From contig NZ_JAFEUF010000058.1 of the NCBI RefSeq assembly GCF_016901035.1, positions 1 through 33,516 of the forward strand: a DNA stretch of 33,516 bases, read 5' to 3'. The notes beneath the pieces are model-generated. The model saw only the letters and a program-made list of their open reading frames with translations. It was not told where the DNA came from and did not search any database. Made by a program: the position numbers and the translations under genes. Source of the stretch: Streptomyces durocortorensis (GTDB lineage: Bacteria; Actinomycetota; Actinomycetes; Streptomycetales; Streptomycetaceae). Shown piece after piece: positions 15,990-24,130 of the stretch (the first letter of the stretch is position 1; each line of letters opens with the position of its first letter).

Positions 15990-16208
15990 ATGAACACATT
16001 CCTGAACTACCTGGTCGTAGCAGCACTTTTCGCCCTCGTCCTCGCGCCCGTGGCCCTCGGCGTCGTCCGCGAACGCCGCATCGACCGCCAGCTGCGGGAG
16101 GCGGAACGCGGGCGGCGGGCGGCGGCCGGACCCCCGGAAACGCAGAGTGCCGCGCGGCCCTACAGGGTGACGCGGCACTCCTACCCGAAGGGTTGGGCGA
16201 AGGCCTAG
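15990..16208 (+). CDS. Small single-pass membrane protein
   Basis: 72 residues. One transmembrane helix (about 5-26), then a strongly basic cytoplasmic tail rich in Arg, Glu and Ala and ending GWAKA. Start at 15990 because the hydrophobic segment begins there and AGAGG lies just before, though close. Not a recognised family. It diverges from the GlxA-type regulator and shares a possible operator with it, and is convergent with the ABC permease gene 12 bases away. Codon use fits the host, so it is probably real. Confidence 0.6.
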   Translation: MNTFLNYLVVAALFALVLAPVALGVVRERRIDRQLREAERGRRAAAGPPETQSAARPYRVTRHSYPKGWAKA

Positions 16209-16220
16209 AAGGCGATCTCT

Positions 16221-17021
16221 TCAGTGCCCGCTGCTCTCGTAATGGCGGGACTGCCGCTCCCAGAAGCGGTACGCGGCGTACATGAGCACGACGCCGATGG
16301 CCGGAGCGCCCCAGGCGAGCCATTCCGGCACGGCGAGTTCCTCCTCCCGTCCCATCAGCACGGTCGCCGGCAGGTAGGCGACGAAGGCCAGCGGGAAGAC
16401 GAAGGTCAGCCCGAAGCCGGCCACCGGGCCGAAGATCTTCAGCGGGTAGTTGCCGAAGTCGCTGAAGATCATGTCGATGGCGAACTTGATGGGGGAGACC
16501 CGCTTCATCCTGAAGACCAGGGCGGAGGCGGCCAGTTGCAGGGAGCCTTCCACCAGCGCACCGCCCACCACGGCGAGCAGGAGGAAGCAGACGGCTCCCG
16601 GCGACCAGTCGACCGGCGCGGCGGCCGAGGCGATGGACAGGAGGACCACGCCGCCCGTCAGGTCACCGACCGAGCTCAGCCCCACCCTGCGGGTGAGGAG
16701 CTGGACCAGCGGCGGCACCGGACGGACGAGATAGCGGTCGTACTCGCCCTCGACGACGACATGGTCGACGTGGATGAGCTGGTGACCGGGGAGCAGCCAC
16801 AGGCCGTGGGCGGTGAGCCTGATGCCGTAGAGGAAGGCGATCTCCCCCAGTCCCCAGCCGCCGACCTGCCCGAAGCGGTCCAGCACCGCCCAGATGAAGG
16901 CCAGCCCGATACCCTGGTAGAACAGGCCGCCGATGATGTTGATGAACAGGTTCCCCCGGTACTGGAACTCGGCCCGGAACGCCGCACCGGCCAGCAGCAG
17001 ATAGACACGTGGACCTCGCAT
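16221..17021 (-). CDS. ABC-2 family transporter permease
   Basis: 266 residues, about six membrane helices, of the ABC-2/DUF990-like group of export permeases. Third gene of the operon, six bases after the preceding permease with GAGGG as ribosome site. Two different permeases and one ATPase suggest a heterodimeric membrane channel. Members are usually annotated as ABC-2 family exporters; the substrate is unknown. It ends with a short basic tail (RFWERQSRHYESSGH). Confidence 0.88.
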   Translation of the reverse strand: MRGPRVYLLLAGAAFRAEFQYRGNLFINIIGGLFYQGIGLAFIWAVLDRFGQVGGWGLGEIAFLYGIRLTAHGLWLLPGHQLIHVDHVVVEGEYDRYLVRPVPPLVQLLTRRVGLSSVGDLTGGVVLLSIASAAAPVDWSPGAVCFLLLAVVGGALVEGSLQLAASALVFRMKRVSPIKFAIDMIFSDFGNYPLKIFGPVAGFGLTFVFPLAFVAYLPATVLMGREEELAVPEWLAWGAPAIGVVLMYAAYRFWERQSRHYESSGH

Positions 17022-17027
17022 CGTCCC

Positions 17028-17891
17028 TCATCCCCCCTGCGACATGACGCGGCGCCGGGCGCGCGACCAGACGAGCGCGGCCAGCGCGCCGAGCGCGGCG
17101 ATCCAGGCGAACTGGACCCCCAGGGCGGCCACGATGCCCGGGCCCTCGACCTGGCCCAGGTAGACGGCCGCCGGGGTGTACGCGGTGGCCTGGAACGGCA
17201 GCCATTCCGCGGCCACCCTGACCGGCCCCGGCATGAACCACAACGGGACCAGGGCCCCCGAGAAGAACTGGGCGACGAAGCGGTAGGCCATGAGGGCGCC
17301 GCTCACTTCCAGGGTCCAGAAGCAGACCATGCCGAGCAGCAGCCCGAGCAGCTGGTTCACGAGCAGCGCGCCGATCAGCGACACCGGGTAGGCGAACCCG
17401 GCGGCCGCCGAGGCCGGTGCCTGGCCCGCGCCGATCAGCAGCGCGAACGGCAGCGCCACCAGCAGGACCGGGACCGCGGCCGATGCCCATCCCAGCTGGC
17501 CGGCGAGCATCTGCCCGGGGAAGCCGACGGGCCGCAGCAGGTCCACGGCGACCTTGCCCTCCCGTACCCGCTGGTCGATGGGGGAGGACCGCCACGGGCT
17601 GACGAGCTGGTACTGGAGCGTCGTCAGCGTCGCGTACGCCGTCATGGTGGTGAGGCTGAGCCCGTCCACCTCCGCGCGGCCGTCGTAGAGGGCCTTCCAG
17701 ACCACCGTCAGCAACCAGATCTGGAGGAGCATCATGGCGAAGGACGACAGATAGGACGTGCGGTAGGTGAGGGCGGTACGGAACTCCATCCGGGCGCAGG
17801 CGAGATAGGCCCGAAGAGGCGTCCTGAGCGGCTGCTTCGCCGAGGCGGGGGCCGTCGTCGCCGAGGCGCGGGCCGTCGTCGGGGCGGTCAT
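17028..17891 (-). CDS. ABC-2 family transporter permease
   Basis: 287 residues. An Ala/Thr-rich cytosolic N-terminus (1-30) precedes about six membrane helices. The segment SPIDQRVREGKVAVDLLRPV resembles the conserved cytoplasmic region of DUF990-type permeases. Its ATG overlaps the stop of the ATPase gene (ATGA), so it is translated coupled to it. It differs clearly from the next permease in sequence, consistent with a two-permease exporter. Confidence 0.88.
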   Translation of the reverse strand: MTAPTTARASATTAPASAKQPLRTPLRAYLACARMEFRTALTYRTSYLSSFAMMLLQIWLLTVVWKALYDGRAEVDGLSLTTMTAYATLTTLQYQLVSPWRSSPIDQRVREGKVAVDLLRPVGFPGQMLAGQLGWASAAVPVLLVALPFALLIGAGQAPASAAAGFAYPVSLIGALLVNQLLGLLLGMVCFWTLEVSGALMAYRFVAQFFSGALVPLWFMPGPVRVAAEWLPFQATAYTPAAVYLGQVEGPGIVAALGVQFAWIAALGALAALVWSRARRRVMSQGG

Positions 17892-18859
17892 CCGCGGTCC
17901 GCGTAGATCCGGTGGATGACGCTCTCCAGCTCGGGTTCCACGATCGACAGATCGGTCACCCGGTGCTGCGCCAGCACCGCGGCCACCAGCTCGGCGGGCG
18001 GGGTGCGGACGGGGTCGAAGCGCAGCCACACCTTCCCCTCCTCCCGGCGGACGACCTCCGCGCCCTCGACGCTCTCCAGCCGGTCGGTCTGCACGACGAG
18101 TTCGCGGTGCGGGGCGTAGCGGGCCTTCAGCTCGTCCACCGCGCCGTCGTAGGCGACCTTGCCGTGGTCGATGAGGATGATCCGGTCGCAGAGTTCCTCG
18201 ACGTCGTCGAGGTCGTGGGTGGTGAGGACGACCGTCGTCCCCGATTCCCGGTTCAGCTCCCCGACGAAGGTGCGTATCCGCTCCTTGGCGATGACGTCGA
18301 GCCCGACGGTCGGCTCGTCCAGGTAGAGGATGTCCGGGTCGTAGAGCATCGCGGCGGCTAGGTCGCCGCGCATCCGCTGGCCCAGGGAGAGCTGGCGGAC
18401 GGGGGTGTCGAGGAACGGGCCGAGGTCGAGCACCTCGCTGAACTGCCGTTGCCGCTCGCGGAACCGGGCCTCCGGCACGTCGTAGAGGCGGCCGATCAGC
18501 CAGAGCGAGTCGCGCAGCGGCAGGTCCCACCAGAGCTGGCTGCGCTGGCCGAAGACCACGCCGATCCGGCGGGCGTTGTGGGACCGGTCCCGCCAGGGCG
18601 TGGTGCCGGCGACCGTGACCGTGCCGGAGGTCGGGACGAGGATGCCGGTGAGCATCTTGATGGTGGTGGACTTCCCCGCACCGTTGGGGCCGAGATAGCC
18701 GACCATCTCGCCCTGCTGGACGGTGAAGTTCACGCCGTCGACGGCGCGCTTGACGGTCTGCTCACGCGTCAGCAGCGTACGGAGGCCTCCGAAGCGGCCC
18801 TCCTGCCGTGTGGGTCGGCTGAACTCCTTGACGAGGTCTGCCACTTCGATGACGGGCAT
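17888..18859 (-). CDS. ABC transporter ATP-binding protein (exporter type)
   Basis: 323 residues. Walker A GPNGAGKST at 57-65, Q-loop Q105, signature LSLGQ at 157-161 (Gly-Gln after LS, a common ABC-2 variant), Walker B ILYLDEP at 177-183 and H-loop H215 in TTHD. The region after about 240 is an extra C-terminal domain seen in antibiotic and polysaccharide-type ATPases of this class. Walker A is preceded by an insertion (15-35, basic). AGAGAGG lies before ATG 18859. First gene of a three-gene operon with a DasR-like site in its promoter region. Confidence 0.94.
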   Translation of the reverse strand: MPVIEVADLVKEFSRPTRQEGRFGGLRTLLTREQTVKRAVDGVNFTVQQGEMVGYLGPNGAGKSTTIKMLTGILVPTSGTVTVAGTTPWRDRSHNARRIGVVFGQRSQLWWDLPLRDSLWLIGRLYDVPEARFRERQRQFSEVLDLGPFLDTPVRQLSLGQRMRGDLAAAMLYDPDILYLDEPTVGLDVIAKERIRTFVGELNRESGTTVVLTTHDLDDVEELCDRIILIDHGKVAYDGAVDELKARYAPHRELVVQTDRLESVEGAEVVRREEGKVWLRFDPVRTPPAELVAAVLAQHRVTDLSIVEPELESVIHRIYADRG

Positions 18860-18925
18860 GCGCGCCTCTCTGGGGCGATCCGGGCCCGGTCGGGCGTGAT
18901 CGATGTGAGAGTGTGCACGCCAAGG

Positions 18926-18941
18926 CTTGGTCTAGTCCAAT
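18926..18941. promoter_or_regulatory. DasR-like (dre) site at the ABC operon promoter
   Basis: The core TTGGTCTAGTCCAA (18927-18940) is a near-perfect palindrome and, with flanks, matches the dre consensus ACTGGTCTAGACCAGT at 12 of 16 positions. It overlaps a possible minus-strand -35 (TTGGAC, 18940-18935), about 67 bases before the ATPase start, a place where a repressor would block transcription. Confidence 0.5.
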
Positions 18942-18964
18942 CATTTTCGGTTCGGCCGGTTCTG

Positions 18965-19012
18965 GTCCCGCTGTGCCGGGACGCGGAAGGGGGCACCGTG
19001 CTCGGCACGGTG
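18965..19012 (-). terminator. Two hairpins after nrdB
   Basis: CACCGTG/CACGGTG (18994-19012, five-base loop) starts 32 bases after the nrdB stop, followed by GTCCCG/CGGGAC (18965-18982, six-base loop). Together they should end the nrdAB transcript before the co-directional ABC operon. Confidence 0.6.
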
Positions 19013-19044
19013 GGGCCTTCTGTCGTACGGAATCCGGAAGGGGT

Positions 19045-20064
19045 CTAGAAGTCGTCGTCGAACCCGACCGAGCCCTCGACCGCCACCTGGTAGGCGGACG
19101 GGCGGCGCTCGAAGAAGTTCGTCAGCTCCTGGACACCCTGCAGCTCCATGAAGGAGAACGGGTTTTCCGAGCCGTACACCGTCGGGAAGCCGAGGCGGGC
19201 GAGCCGCTGGTCGGCGACGCACTGCAGGTACTCGCGCATCGACTCGGTGTTCATGCCCGGCAGGCCCTCGCCGCACAGGTCGCGGCCGAACTGGAGCTCC
19301 GCCTCGACGGCCTCCTTCATCATGTCGGTGACCTGCTGCTGGAGCGCGTCGTCGAAGAGCTCCGGCTCCTCCTTGCGGACGGTGTCCACGACCTCGAACG
19401 CGAAGTTCATGTGCATCGTCTCGTCACGGAACACCCAGTTGGTGCCCGTGGCGAGACCGTGCAGCAGGCCGCGCGAGCGGAACCAGTACACGTACGCGAA
19501 CGCCCCGTAGAAGAACAGCCCCTCGATGCAGGCCGCGAAGCAGATCAGGTTCAGCAGGAAGCGACGGCGGTCGGCCTTCGTCTCCAGCTGGTCGATCTTC
19601 TCGACCGAGTCCATCCACTTGAAGCAGAACTGCGCCTTCTCGCGGATCGAGGGGATCTCCTCGACCGCGTCGAACGCCGCCGCCCGGTCGTCCGGGTCGG
19701 GCAGATAGGTGTCCAGCAGCGTCAGATAGAACTGGACGTGCACGGCCTCCTCGAAGAGCTGCCGCGACAGGTACAGCCGCGCCTCGGGGGAGTTGATGTG
19801 CTTGTACAGCGTCAGCACGAGGTTGTTCGAGACGATCGAGTCACCGGTCGCGAAGAACGCCACCAGCCGGCCGATCATGTGCTGCTCACCCGGCGACAGC
19901 TTCGCGAGGTCGGCGACGTCCGAGTGGAGGTCGACCTCCTCCACGGTCCAGGTGTTCTTGATCGCGTCCCGGTAGCGCTCGTAGAAGTCCGGGTAGCGCA
20001 TCGGACGCAGGGTCAGCTCGAAGCCCGGGTCGAGCAGGTTCTTCTCGTTGTTCGTGGTGCTCAT
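19045..20064 (-). CDS. nrdB: Class Ia ribonucleotide reductase beta (radical) subunit
   Basis: 339 residues. It holds the di-iron tyrosyl-radical centre for NrdA. Ligand positions fit the family: D75, then E106xxH109 (EEAVH), with the radical tyrosine Y113 four residues after the histidine as in E. coli Y122, and later the glutamate in ACIEGLFF and ExxH in DETMH. The C-terminal tail is acidic and ends FDDDF, as expected for docking to the alpha subunit. ATG shares a base with the nrdA stop (TAATG). In S. coelicolor an AraC-type nrdS follows in the operon; here hairpins and an ABC operon follow instead. Confidence 0.96.
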   Translation of the reverse strand: MSTTNNEKNLLDPGFELTLRPMRYPDFYERYRDAIKNTWTVEEVDLHSDVADLAKLSPGEQHMIGRLVAFFATGDSIVSNNLVLTLYKHINSPEARLYLSRQLFEEAVHVQFYLTLLDTYLPDPDDRAAAFDAVEEIPSIREKAQFCFKWMDSVEKIDQLETKADRRRFLLNLICFAACIEGLFFYGAFAYVYWFRSRGLLHGLATGTNWVFRDETMHMNFAFEVVDTVRKEEPELFDDALQQQVTDMMKEAVEAELQFGRDLCGEGLPGMNTESMREYLQCVADQRLARLGFPTVYGSENPFSFMELQGVQELTNFFERRPSAYQVAVEGSVGFDDDF

Positions 20065-22478
20065 TACTGGCAGGCCTCGCAGGACTCGGGGTTTTCGAGA
20101 GAGCAGGCGATGGCGTCCGCGTCGGGAGCCGACGCCTGCTGTACGGGAATGGGGGCGGCGGCCGACGCCTGACCGGACGCGGCACGGGCGATCCGGGTCG
20201 CCGGGCGCGAACGCAGGTAGTACGTCGTCTTCAGCCCCTGCTTCCAGGCGTACGCGTACATCGAGGAGAGCTTGCCGATCGTCGGCGTCTCCAGGAACAG
20301 GTTGAGCGACTGGCTCTGGTCGAGGAACGGCGTACGGGCCGCCGCCATGTCGATCAGGCCGCGCTGCGGGATCTCCCACGCCGTGCGGTACAGCGCCCGC
20401 ACGTCGTCGGGGATCCAGGCGAAGCCCTGCACGGAGCCGCTGGCCTCGCGCAGCGCCTCACGGGTACGGGCGTCCCACACACCGAGCTTCTTCAGCTCGT
20501 CCACCAGGTAGCCGTTGACCTGGAGGAACTCACCGCTGAGCGTCTCGCGCTTGAACAGGTTGGAGACCTGCGGCTCGATGCACTCGTACACACCGGCGAT
20601 CGAGGCGATCGTGGCGGTCGGCGCGATGGCGAGCAGCAGCGAGTTGCGCATACCGGTCTTCGCGACCCGGGCGCGCAGGGCGTCCCAGCGCTCCGGCCAG
20701 TTCAGCTCGGTGGCGTAGTGGTCGGGGTGCAGCACACCGCGCGCGGCACGCGTCTCGGACCACGCGGGCAGCGGGCCCGAGCGCTCGGCGAGGTCGCAGG
20801 ACGCCTCGTACGCGGCCAGCATGATCCGCTCGGAGATCTTCGTGGAGAGCGCGCGCGCCTCGGGCGAGTCGAAGGGCAGGCGCAGCTGGAAGAAGACGTC
20901 CTGGAGGCCCATGGCGCCCAGGCCGACCGGCCGCCAGCGGGAGTTGGAGTTCCCGGCCTGCTCGGTCGGGTAGAAGTTGATGTCGACGACCCGGTCCAGG
21001 AAGGTGACGGCCGTACGGACGGTGGAGTCCAGGCGGTCCCAGTCGATCGAGCCGTTCGCCACGAAGGCGCCCAGGTTGACCGAGCCCAGGTTGCAGACGG
21101 CCGTCTCGCCGTCGTTGGTGACCTCCAGGATCTCCGTGCACAGGTTCGACGAGTGCACGACCCGGCCCGGCTCGGCGGTCTGGTTCGCGGTCCGGTTGGA
21201 GGCGTCCTTGAACGTCATCCAGCCCTGGCCGGTCTGTGCGAGGGTCCGCATCATCCGGCCGTACAGCTCACGCGCCGGCATCGTCTTGCGGGCCAGGTCC
21301 TTGGCCTCGGCCGCGCGGTAGGCCGCGTCGAACTCGTCGCCCCACAGGTCGACCAGCTCGGGCACGTCCGCCGGGGAGAACAGCGACCACTCGGTGTCCG
21401 CGTCGACCCTGCGCATGAACTCGTCCGGGATCCAGTGCGCCAGGTTCAGGTTGTGCGTACGCCGCTGGTCCTCACCGGTGTTGTCGCGGAGCTCCAGGAA
21501 CTCCTCGATGTCCGCGTGCCAGGTCTCCAGGTAGACCGCCGCGGCGCCCTTGCGCCGGCCGCCCTGGTTCACCGCCGCCACCGAGGCGTCCAGCGTCTTG
21601 AGGAACGGCACGATGCCGTTGGAGTGCCCGTTGGTGCCCCGGATCAGCGAACCCCGGGCGCGGATGCGGGAGTACGACAGACCGATGCCCCCCGCGTGCT
21701 TCGAGAGCCGCGCCACCTGGTGGTAGCGGTCGTAGATCGAGTCCAGCTCGTCCTTCGGCGAGTCCAGCAGATAGCAGGAGGACATCTGCGGGTGCCGGGT
21801 GCCGGAGTTGAAGAGGGTGGGGGAGGAGGGGAGGTAGTCCAGCTTGCTCATCAGCCCGTAGAGCGCGGCGACCTCGTCCAGCGCGCGCGCCGACTCGTCC
21901 TCGGCGAGGCCCGCGGCCACGCGCAGCATGAAGTGCTGCGGGGTCTCGATGACCTGGCGGGTGATCGGGTGGCGCAGCAGGTAACGGCTGTGCAGCGTAC
22001 GGAGACCGAAGTAGCCGAAGCGGTCGTCCGCGCCCTCGGCCAGCGTCCGCTCGACCAGCTCGTCCAGCGCCTTCGCGTGCAGCTCGACGAAGGCGGCGGT
22101 GCGGTCGGCGATCAGGCCCTCGCGGTGGCCCACGGCGACAGAGGCGGAGAAGTGCGTCGTGCCCTGGCCCGCGGCCTCGTCGGCGATCGTACGAGTCAGC
22201 AGCCGGGCGGCGAGTTTGGAGTACGCCGGGTCCTCGGAGATCAGACCCGCCGCCGCCTCGGTGGCCAGCGAGCGCAGCTCGGCCTCGTCGGAGCGGGCGT
22301 TGCGCCCGCGCAGCGCGGAGGCGGCGACCCGTCCGGGGTCGGTGTCGGGCAGATCGACGGTGAGGTCGGTCAGGGTCCGCAACAGGGCGGTCCCGGGTCC
22401 GTCGTTCGTGCCTTCGCCGGACGTGGTGGAGGCAGCGGATTCGGTGGCTGAAACCGGATCGGCGGGCGCGATGGTCAC
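20064..22478 (-). CDS. nrdA: Class Ia ribonucleotide reductase alpha (catalytic) subunit
   Basis: 804 residues from GTG 22478, which follows GGGAAAG; the frame runs further upstream but only through the riboswitch. It reduces ribonucleotides to deoxyribonucleotides. Active-site residues: C235 in MSSCYLLD, N445-C447-E449 in SNLCTEI (C447 is the thiyl-radical site) and C462 in VCNLGSVNLG. The C-terminal shuttle pair is C800 and C803 in SCEACQ. A Thr/Ser-rich N-terminal tail of about 30 residues precedes the fold. Operon with nrdB. Control by cobalamin through the leader RNA: with B12 present the cell can rely on a B12-dependent class II enzyme, encoded elsewhere. Confidence 0.97.
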   Translation of the reverse strand: MTIAPADPVSATESAASTTSGEGTNDGPGTALLRTLTDLTVDLPDTDPGRVAASALRGRNARSDEAELRSLATEAAAGLISEDPAYSKLAARLLTRTIADEAAGQGTTHFSASVAVGHREGLIADRTAAFVELHAKALDELVERTLAEGADDRFGYFGLRTLHSRYLLRHPITRQVIETPQHFMLRVAAGLAEDESARALDEVAALYGLMSKLDYLPSSPTLFNSGTRHPQMSSCYLLDSPKDELDSIYDRYHQVARLSKHAGGIGLSYSRIRARGSLIRGTNGHSNGIVPFLKTLDASVAAVNQGGRRKGAAAVYLETWHADIEEFLELRDNTGEDQRRTHNLNLAHWIPDEFMRRVDADTEWSLFSPADVPELVDLWGDEFDAAYRAAEAKDLARKTMPARELYGRMMRTLAQTGQGWMTFKDASNRTANQTAEPGRVVHSSNLCTEILEVTNDGETAVCNLGSVNLGAFVANGSIDWDRLDSTVRTAVTFLDRVVDINFYPTEQAGNSNSRWRPVGLGAMGLQDVFFQLRLPFDSPEARALSTKISERIMLAAYEASCDLAERSGPLPAWSETRAARGVLHPDHYATELNWPERWDALRARVAKTGMRNSLLLAIAPTATIASIAGVYECIEPQVSNLFKRETLSGEFLQVNGYLVDELKKLGVWDARTREALREASGSVQGFAWIPDDVRALYRTAWEIPQRGLIDMAAARTPFLDQSQSLNLFLETPTIGKLSSMYAYAWKQGLKTTYYLRSRPATRIARAASGQASAAAPIPVQQASAPDADAIACSLENPESCEACQ

Positions 22479-22625
22479 TGGGCTTTCCCTCGCTCGGCAG
22501 GGGGCCGGCGGAAGGCGGGGAAGCCGGGCAGCGCGAAACCCGGGGCGGGGCAGCACTGCTGACGGCGTCCACCGGCCTATCCGCGAGGCCCGGACGTCTG
22601 GCATCCGGTTCGGTCGAGCCGGACG

Positions 22626-22728
22626 CACTGTCGACAGGTCTTCGGACTTGCAGGTGTGCAAAAGCACACTGATCACACCGTTGCGGGACAGTTCCGGATT
22701 CGCACCGGATTCCCCTGCGGCGACAGCG
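22626..22728 (-). ncRNA. Cobalamin (B12) riboswitch of nrdAB
   Basis: Minus-strand leader with the full set of conserved blocks: GGGGAATCCGGTGCGAATCC (ending near 22697), CTGTCCCGCAAC (22691-22680) and the B12 box AGTCCGAAGACCTGTCGAC (22648-22630). The closing stem pairs CGCTGTCG (22728-22721) with CGACAGTG (22633-22626), one wobble. It lies about 150 bases before the nrdA start. Cobalamin control of nrdABS by a riboswitch is established in S. coelicolor. Confidence 0.96.
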
Positions 22729-22739
22729 AGGTCGAGCAT

Positions 22740-22777
22740 ACATGTGGGGGCCGCCAGATGCTGCGGCCCCCACATGT
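22740..22777 (-). terminator. 15-bp perfect hairpin between the GNAT gene and riboswitch
   Basis: Arms 22740-22754 and 22763-22777 are perfectly complementary around an eight-base loop, with a GC-rich middle. It lies 26 bases after the GNAT gene stop and 11 bases before the riboswitch. Most simply it terminates the upstream lipoprotein-GNAT transcript. No U-tract follows on the minus strand; on the plus strand TTGT and GTTTTC stretches do follow. Confidence 0.7.
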
Positions 22778-22803
22778 TGTGTCGCGTCGTTTTCACACGC
22801 CCC

Positions 22804-23313
22804 TCAGGAAGCCGCCCGCAGCTCCAGCCGGAAGGTCATGAGGCGCAGGCCCGGCACGGGTTCCCAGTCCCGTTCAGGGGTCCGCAGAAAGCCGAGCCGA
22901 CGGTAGATCCTATGGGCTGAGAGCATCGCCGGCTGCGTCGACAGCACCAGCGCGCGGACGCCTTCCGCCGACCGGGCCCGCTCGACGCACGCCCGTACGA
23001 GCGCCTCTCCCACGCCCCGTCCGCGCCCCGCGCGGGCCACGGCGAGCATCCGGAATTCGGCCTCGTCCGGACCGGCGATGTCACGCCACGGCGTGCCGGG
23101 AGCGGCATACGTCACACCCCCGAGCACGACCCCGTCCGGATCGAGCGCGACGAGCACCTCCGCTTCGGCCGCCCGCTGCTCCACCGCCCGCAGTCTGAGC
23201 AGATACGGGTCCTGCGGGCCGTCCAGCAGATCGTCGCCGAGATACGCCTCGGCGACGATCTCGCCGAGCACGGCGTACTCGCCGGGCTCCGCCACCCTGA
23301 TCGTCAGATCCAT
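22804..23313 (-). CDS. GNAT-family N-acetyltransferase
   Basis: 169 residues. The acetyl-CoA-binding motif A is clear: EFRMLAVARAGRGRGVGEALVRACVERAR (R/Q-x-x-G-x-G/A pattern), followed by the LSTQPAMLSAHRIYRRLGF segment typical of motif B. The substrate is not predictable. The start ATG overlaps the lipoprotein stop by one base (TGATG), so translation is coupled. The transcript probably ends at the 15-bp hairpin just downstream. Confidence 0.9.
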   Translation of the reverse strand: MDLTIRVAEPGEYAVLGEIVAEAYLGDDLLDGPQDPYLLRLRAVEQRAAEAEVLVALDPDGVVLGGVTYAAPGTPWRDIAGPDEAEFRMLAVARAGRGRGVGEALVRACVERARSAEGVRALVLSTQPAMLSAHRIYRRLGFLRTPERDWEPVPGLRLMTFRLELRAAS

Positions 23314-23993
23314 CAGCCGCTCGCTCCCACCTCGTTGTTCGGGGCCCCGTCGCCCTCCGGCGGCAGGTCGCCGCGTTCGACCGGCTGCCGCCCGGAGGCC
23401 TCCTCGGCCGACGGAAGCACCTGGTCCAGCTCGTGGTCGTCGGCGGGGGGGGCGGCCCCCCCCCCCGACCGCAGCGTCGCCCGGTCCACCTTCTCGCGCT
23501 CCCCGCTCACCGTGATCACGAGGTCGCCCTGTTCCCGGGCGTACGCGTGGCCGGACTCCGTGGCCCGGTACCACTGCTCGCCGTCCCGCTCGCACGTCAC
23601 CACGGGCTCCCGGTCGCTGCCCGCCGCGGGTCCGTCCGTACAGTCGGCGTCGGCGTGCGGGAGGCGTTCCACCGCCAGCTGGATCTGCCCGCCCTCCGGC
23701 TCGGTGTAGACGCTGCCGAACCCGTCGTCGCCGAGCACCCCGACCGACTGCCGCGCCAGGGCGTAGCCCGCGGACTCGGTCACCCACACATGGTCCGCCA
23801 CGAGCTGCGCGGCGCTCGCCCGCGCCTCCAGCTCCGCCCGGTCGGGCGCCGGACCGGCCGAGGAACTCCGGCCCGCCGCCGGTCTGTCGGGCGCCGGCGT
23901 GGTGCCGCAGCCCGTCGCCGCCGCCAGGGCCAGTGCCAGGGCCGTGGTCAGGAGGAGGGGCCGGAGCCGGGGCGACCGGGAGTGCGATGTCAT
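23313..23993 (-). CDS. Putative lipoprotein of unknown function
   Basis: 226 residues from ATG 23993, which has AAGGA eight bases before it. Basic N-terminus, hydrophobic core and lipobox ATGC around residues 26-29 predict lipid attachment and an extracytoplasmic place. The body is acidic with three Cys (the lipobox one plus C116 and C129 approximately). No family recognised; small Streptomyces lipoproteins of this kind are common. The C-terminal third crosses an 11-G tract followed by an 8-C tract, so the frame past it depends on accurate homopolymer length; the TGATG overlap with the GNAT gene supports the frame shown. Confidence 0.7.
   Translation of the reverse strand: MTSHSRSPRLRPLLLTTALALALAAATGCGTTPAPDRPAAGRSSSAGPAPDRAELEARASAAQLVADHVWVTESAGYALARQSVGVLGDDGFGSVYTEPEGGQIQLAVERLPHADADCTDGPAAGSDREPVVTCERDGEQWYRATESGHAYAREQGDLVITVSGEREKVDRATLRSGGGAAPPADDHELDQVLPSAEEASGRQPVERGDLPPEGDGAPNNEVGASG
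23445..23466. repeat. G8 and C11 homopolymer pair inside the lipoprotein gene
   Basis: Plus strand: eight G (23445-23452), CGG, eleven C (23456-23466). In the coding direction this is G11 then C8, encoding a short Gly-Ala-Pro stretch near residue 176. Long mononucleotide runs slip in replication and are also a frequent sequencing error. Confidence 0.9.
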
Positions 23994-24073
23994 GGGCACA
24001 TCCTTATCTACGGTGAGGGCTCCGCGCACCGGGAATCGGAACGGAGCCCCGGGCCGCGCGCGGGGCACGGGAA

Positions 24074-24111
24074 GGGGCCGCCGCGCCCTGGAGGGGTTGT
24101 GCGGCGGCCCC
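24074..24111 (-). terminator. cstA-ybdD operon terminator
   Basis: Perfect 11-base arms GGGGCCGCCGC / GCGGCGGCCCC (24074-24084 and 24101-24111) with a 16-base loop, 19 bases after the ybdD-like stop. No U-tract. Confidence 0.65.
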
Positions 24112-24130
24112 GATCGGCCGAGGGTTGCTC

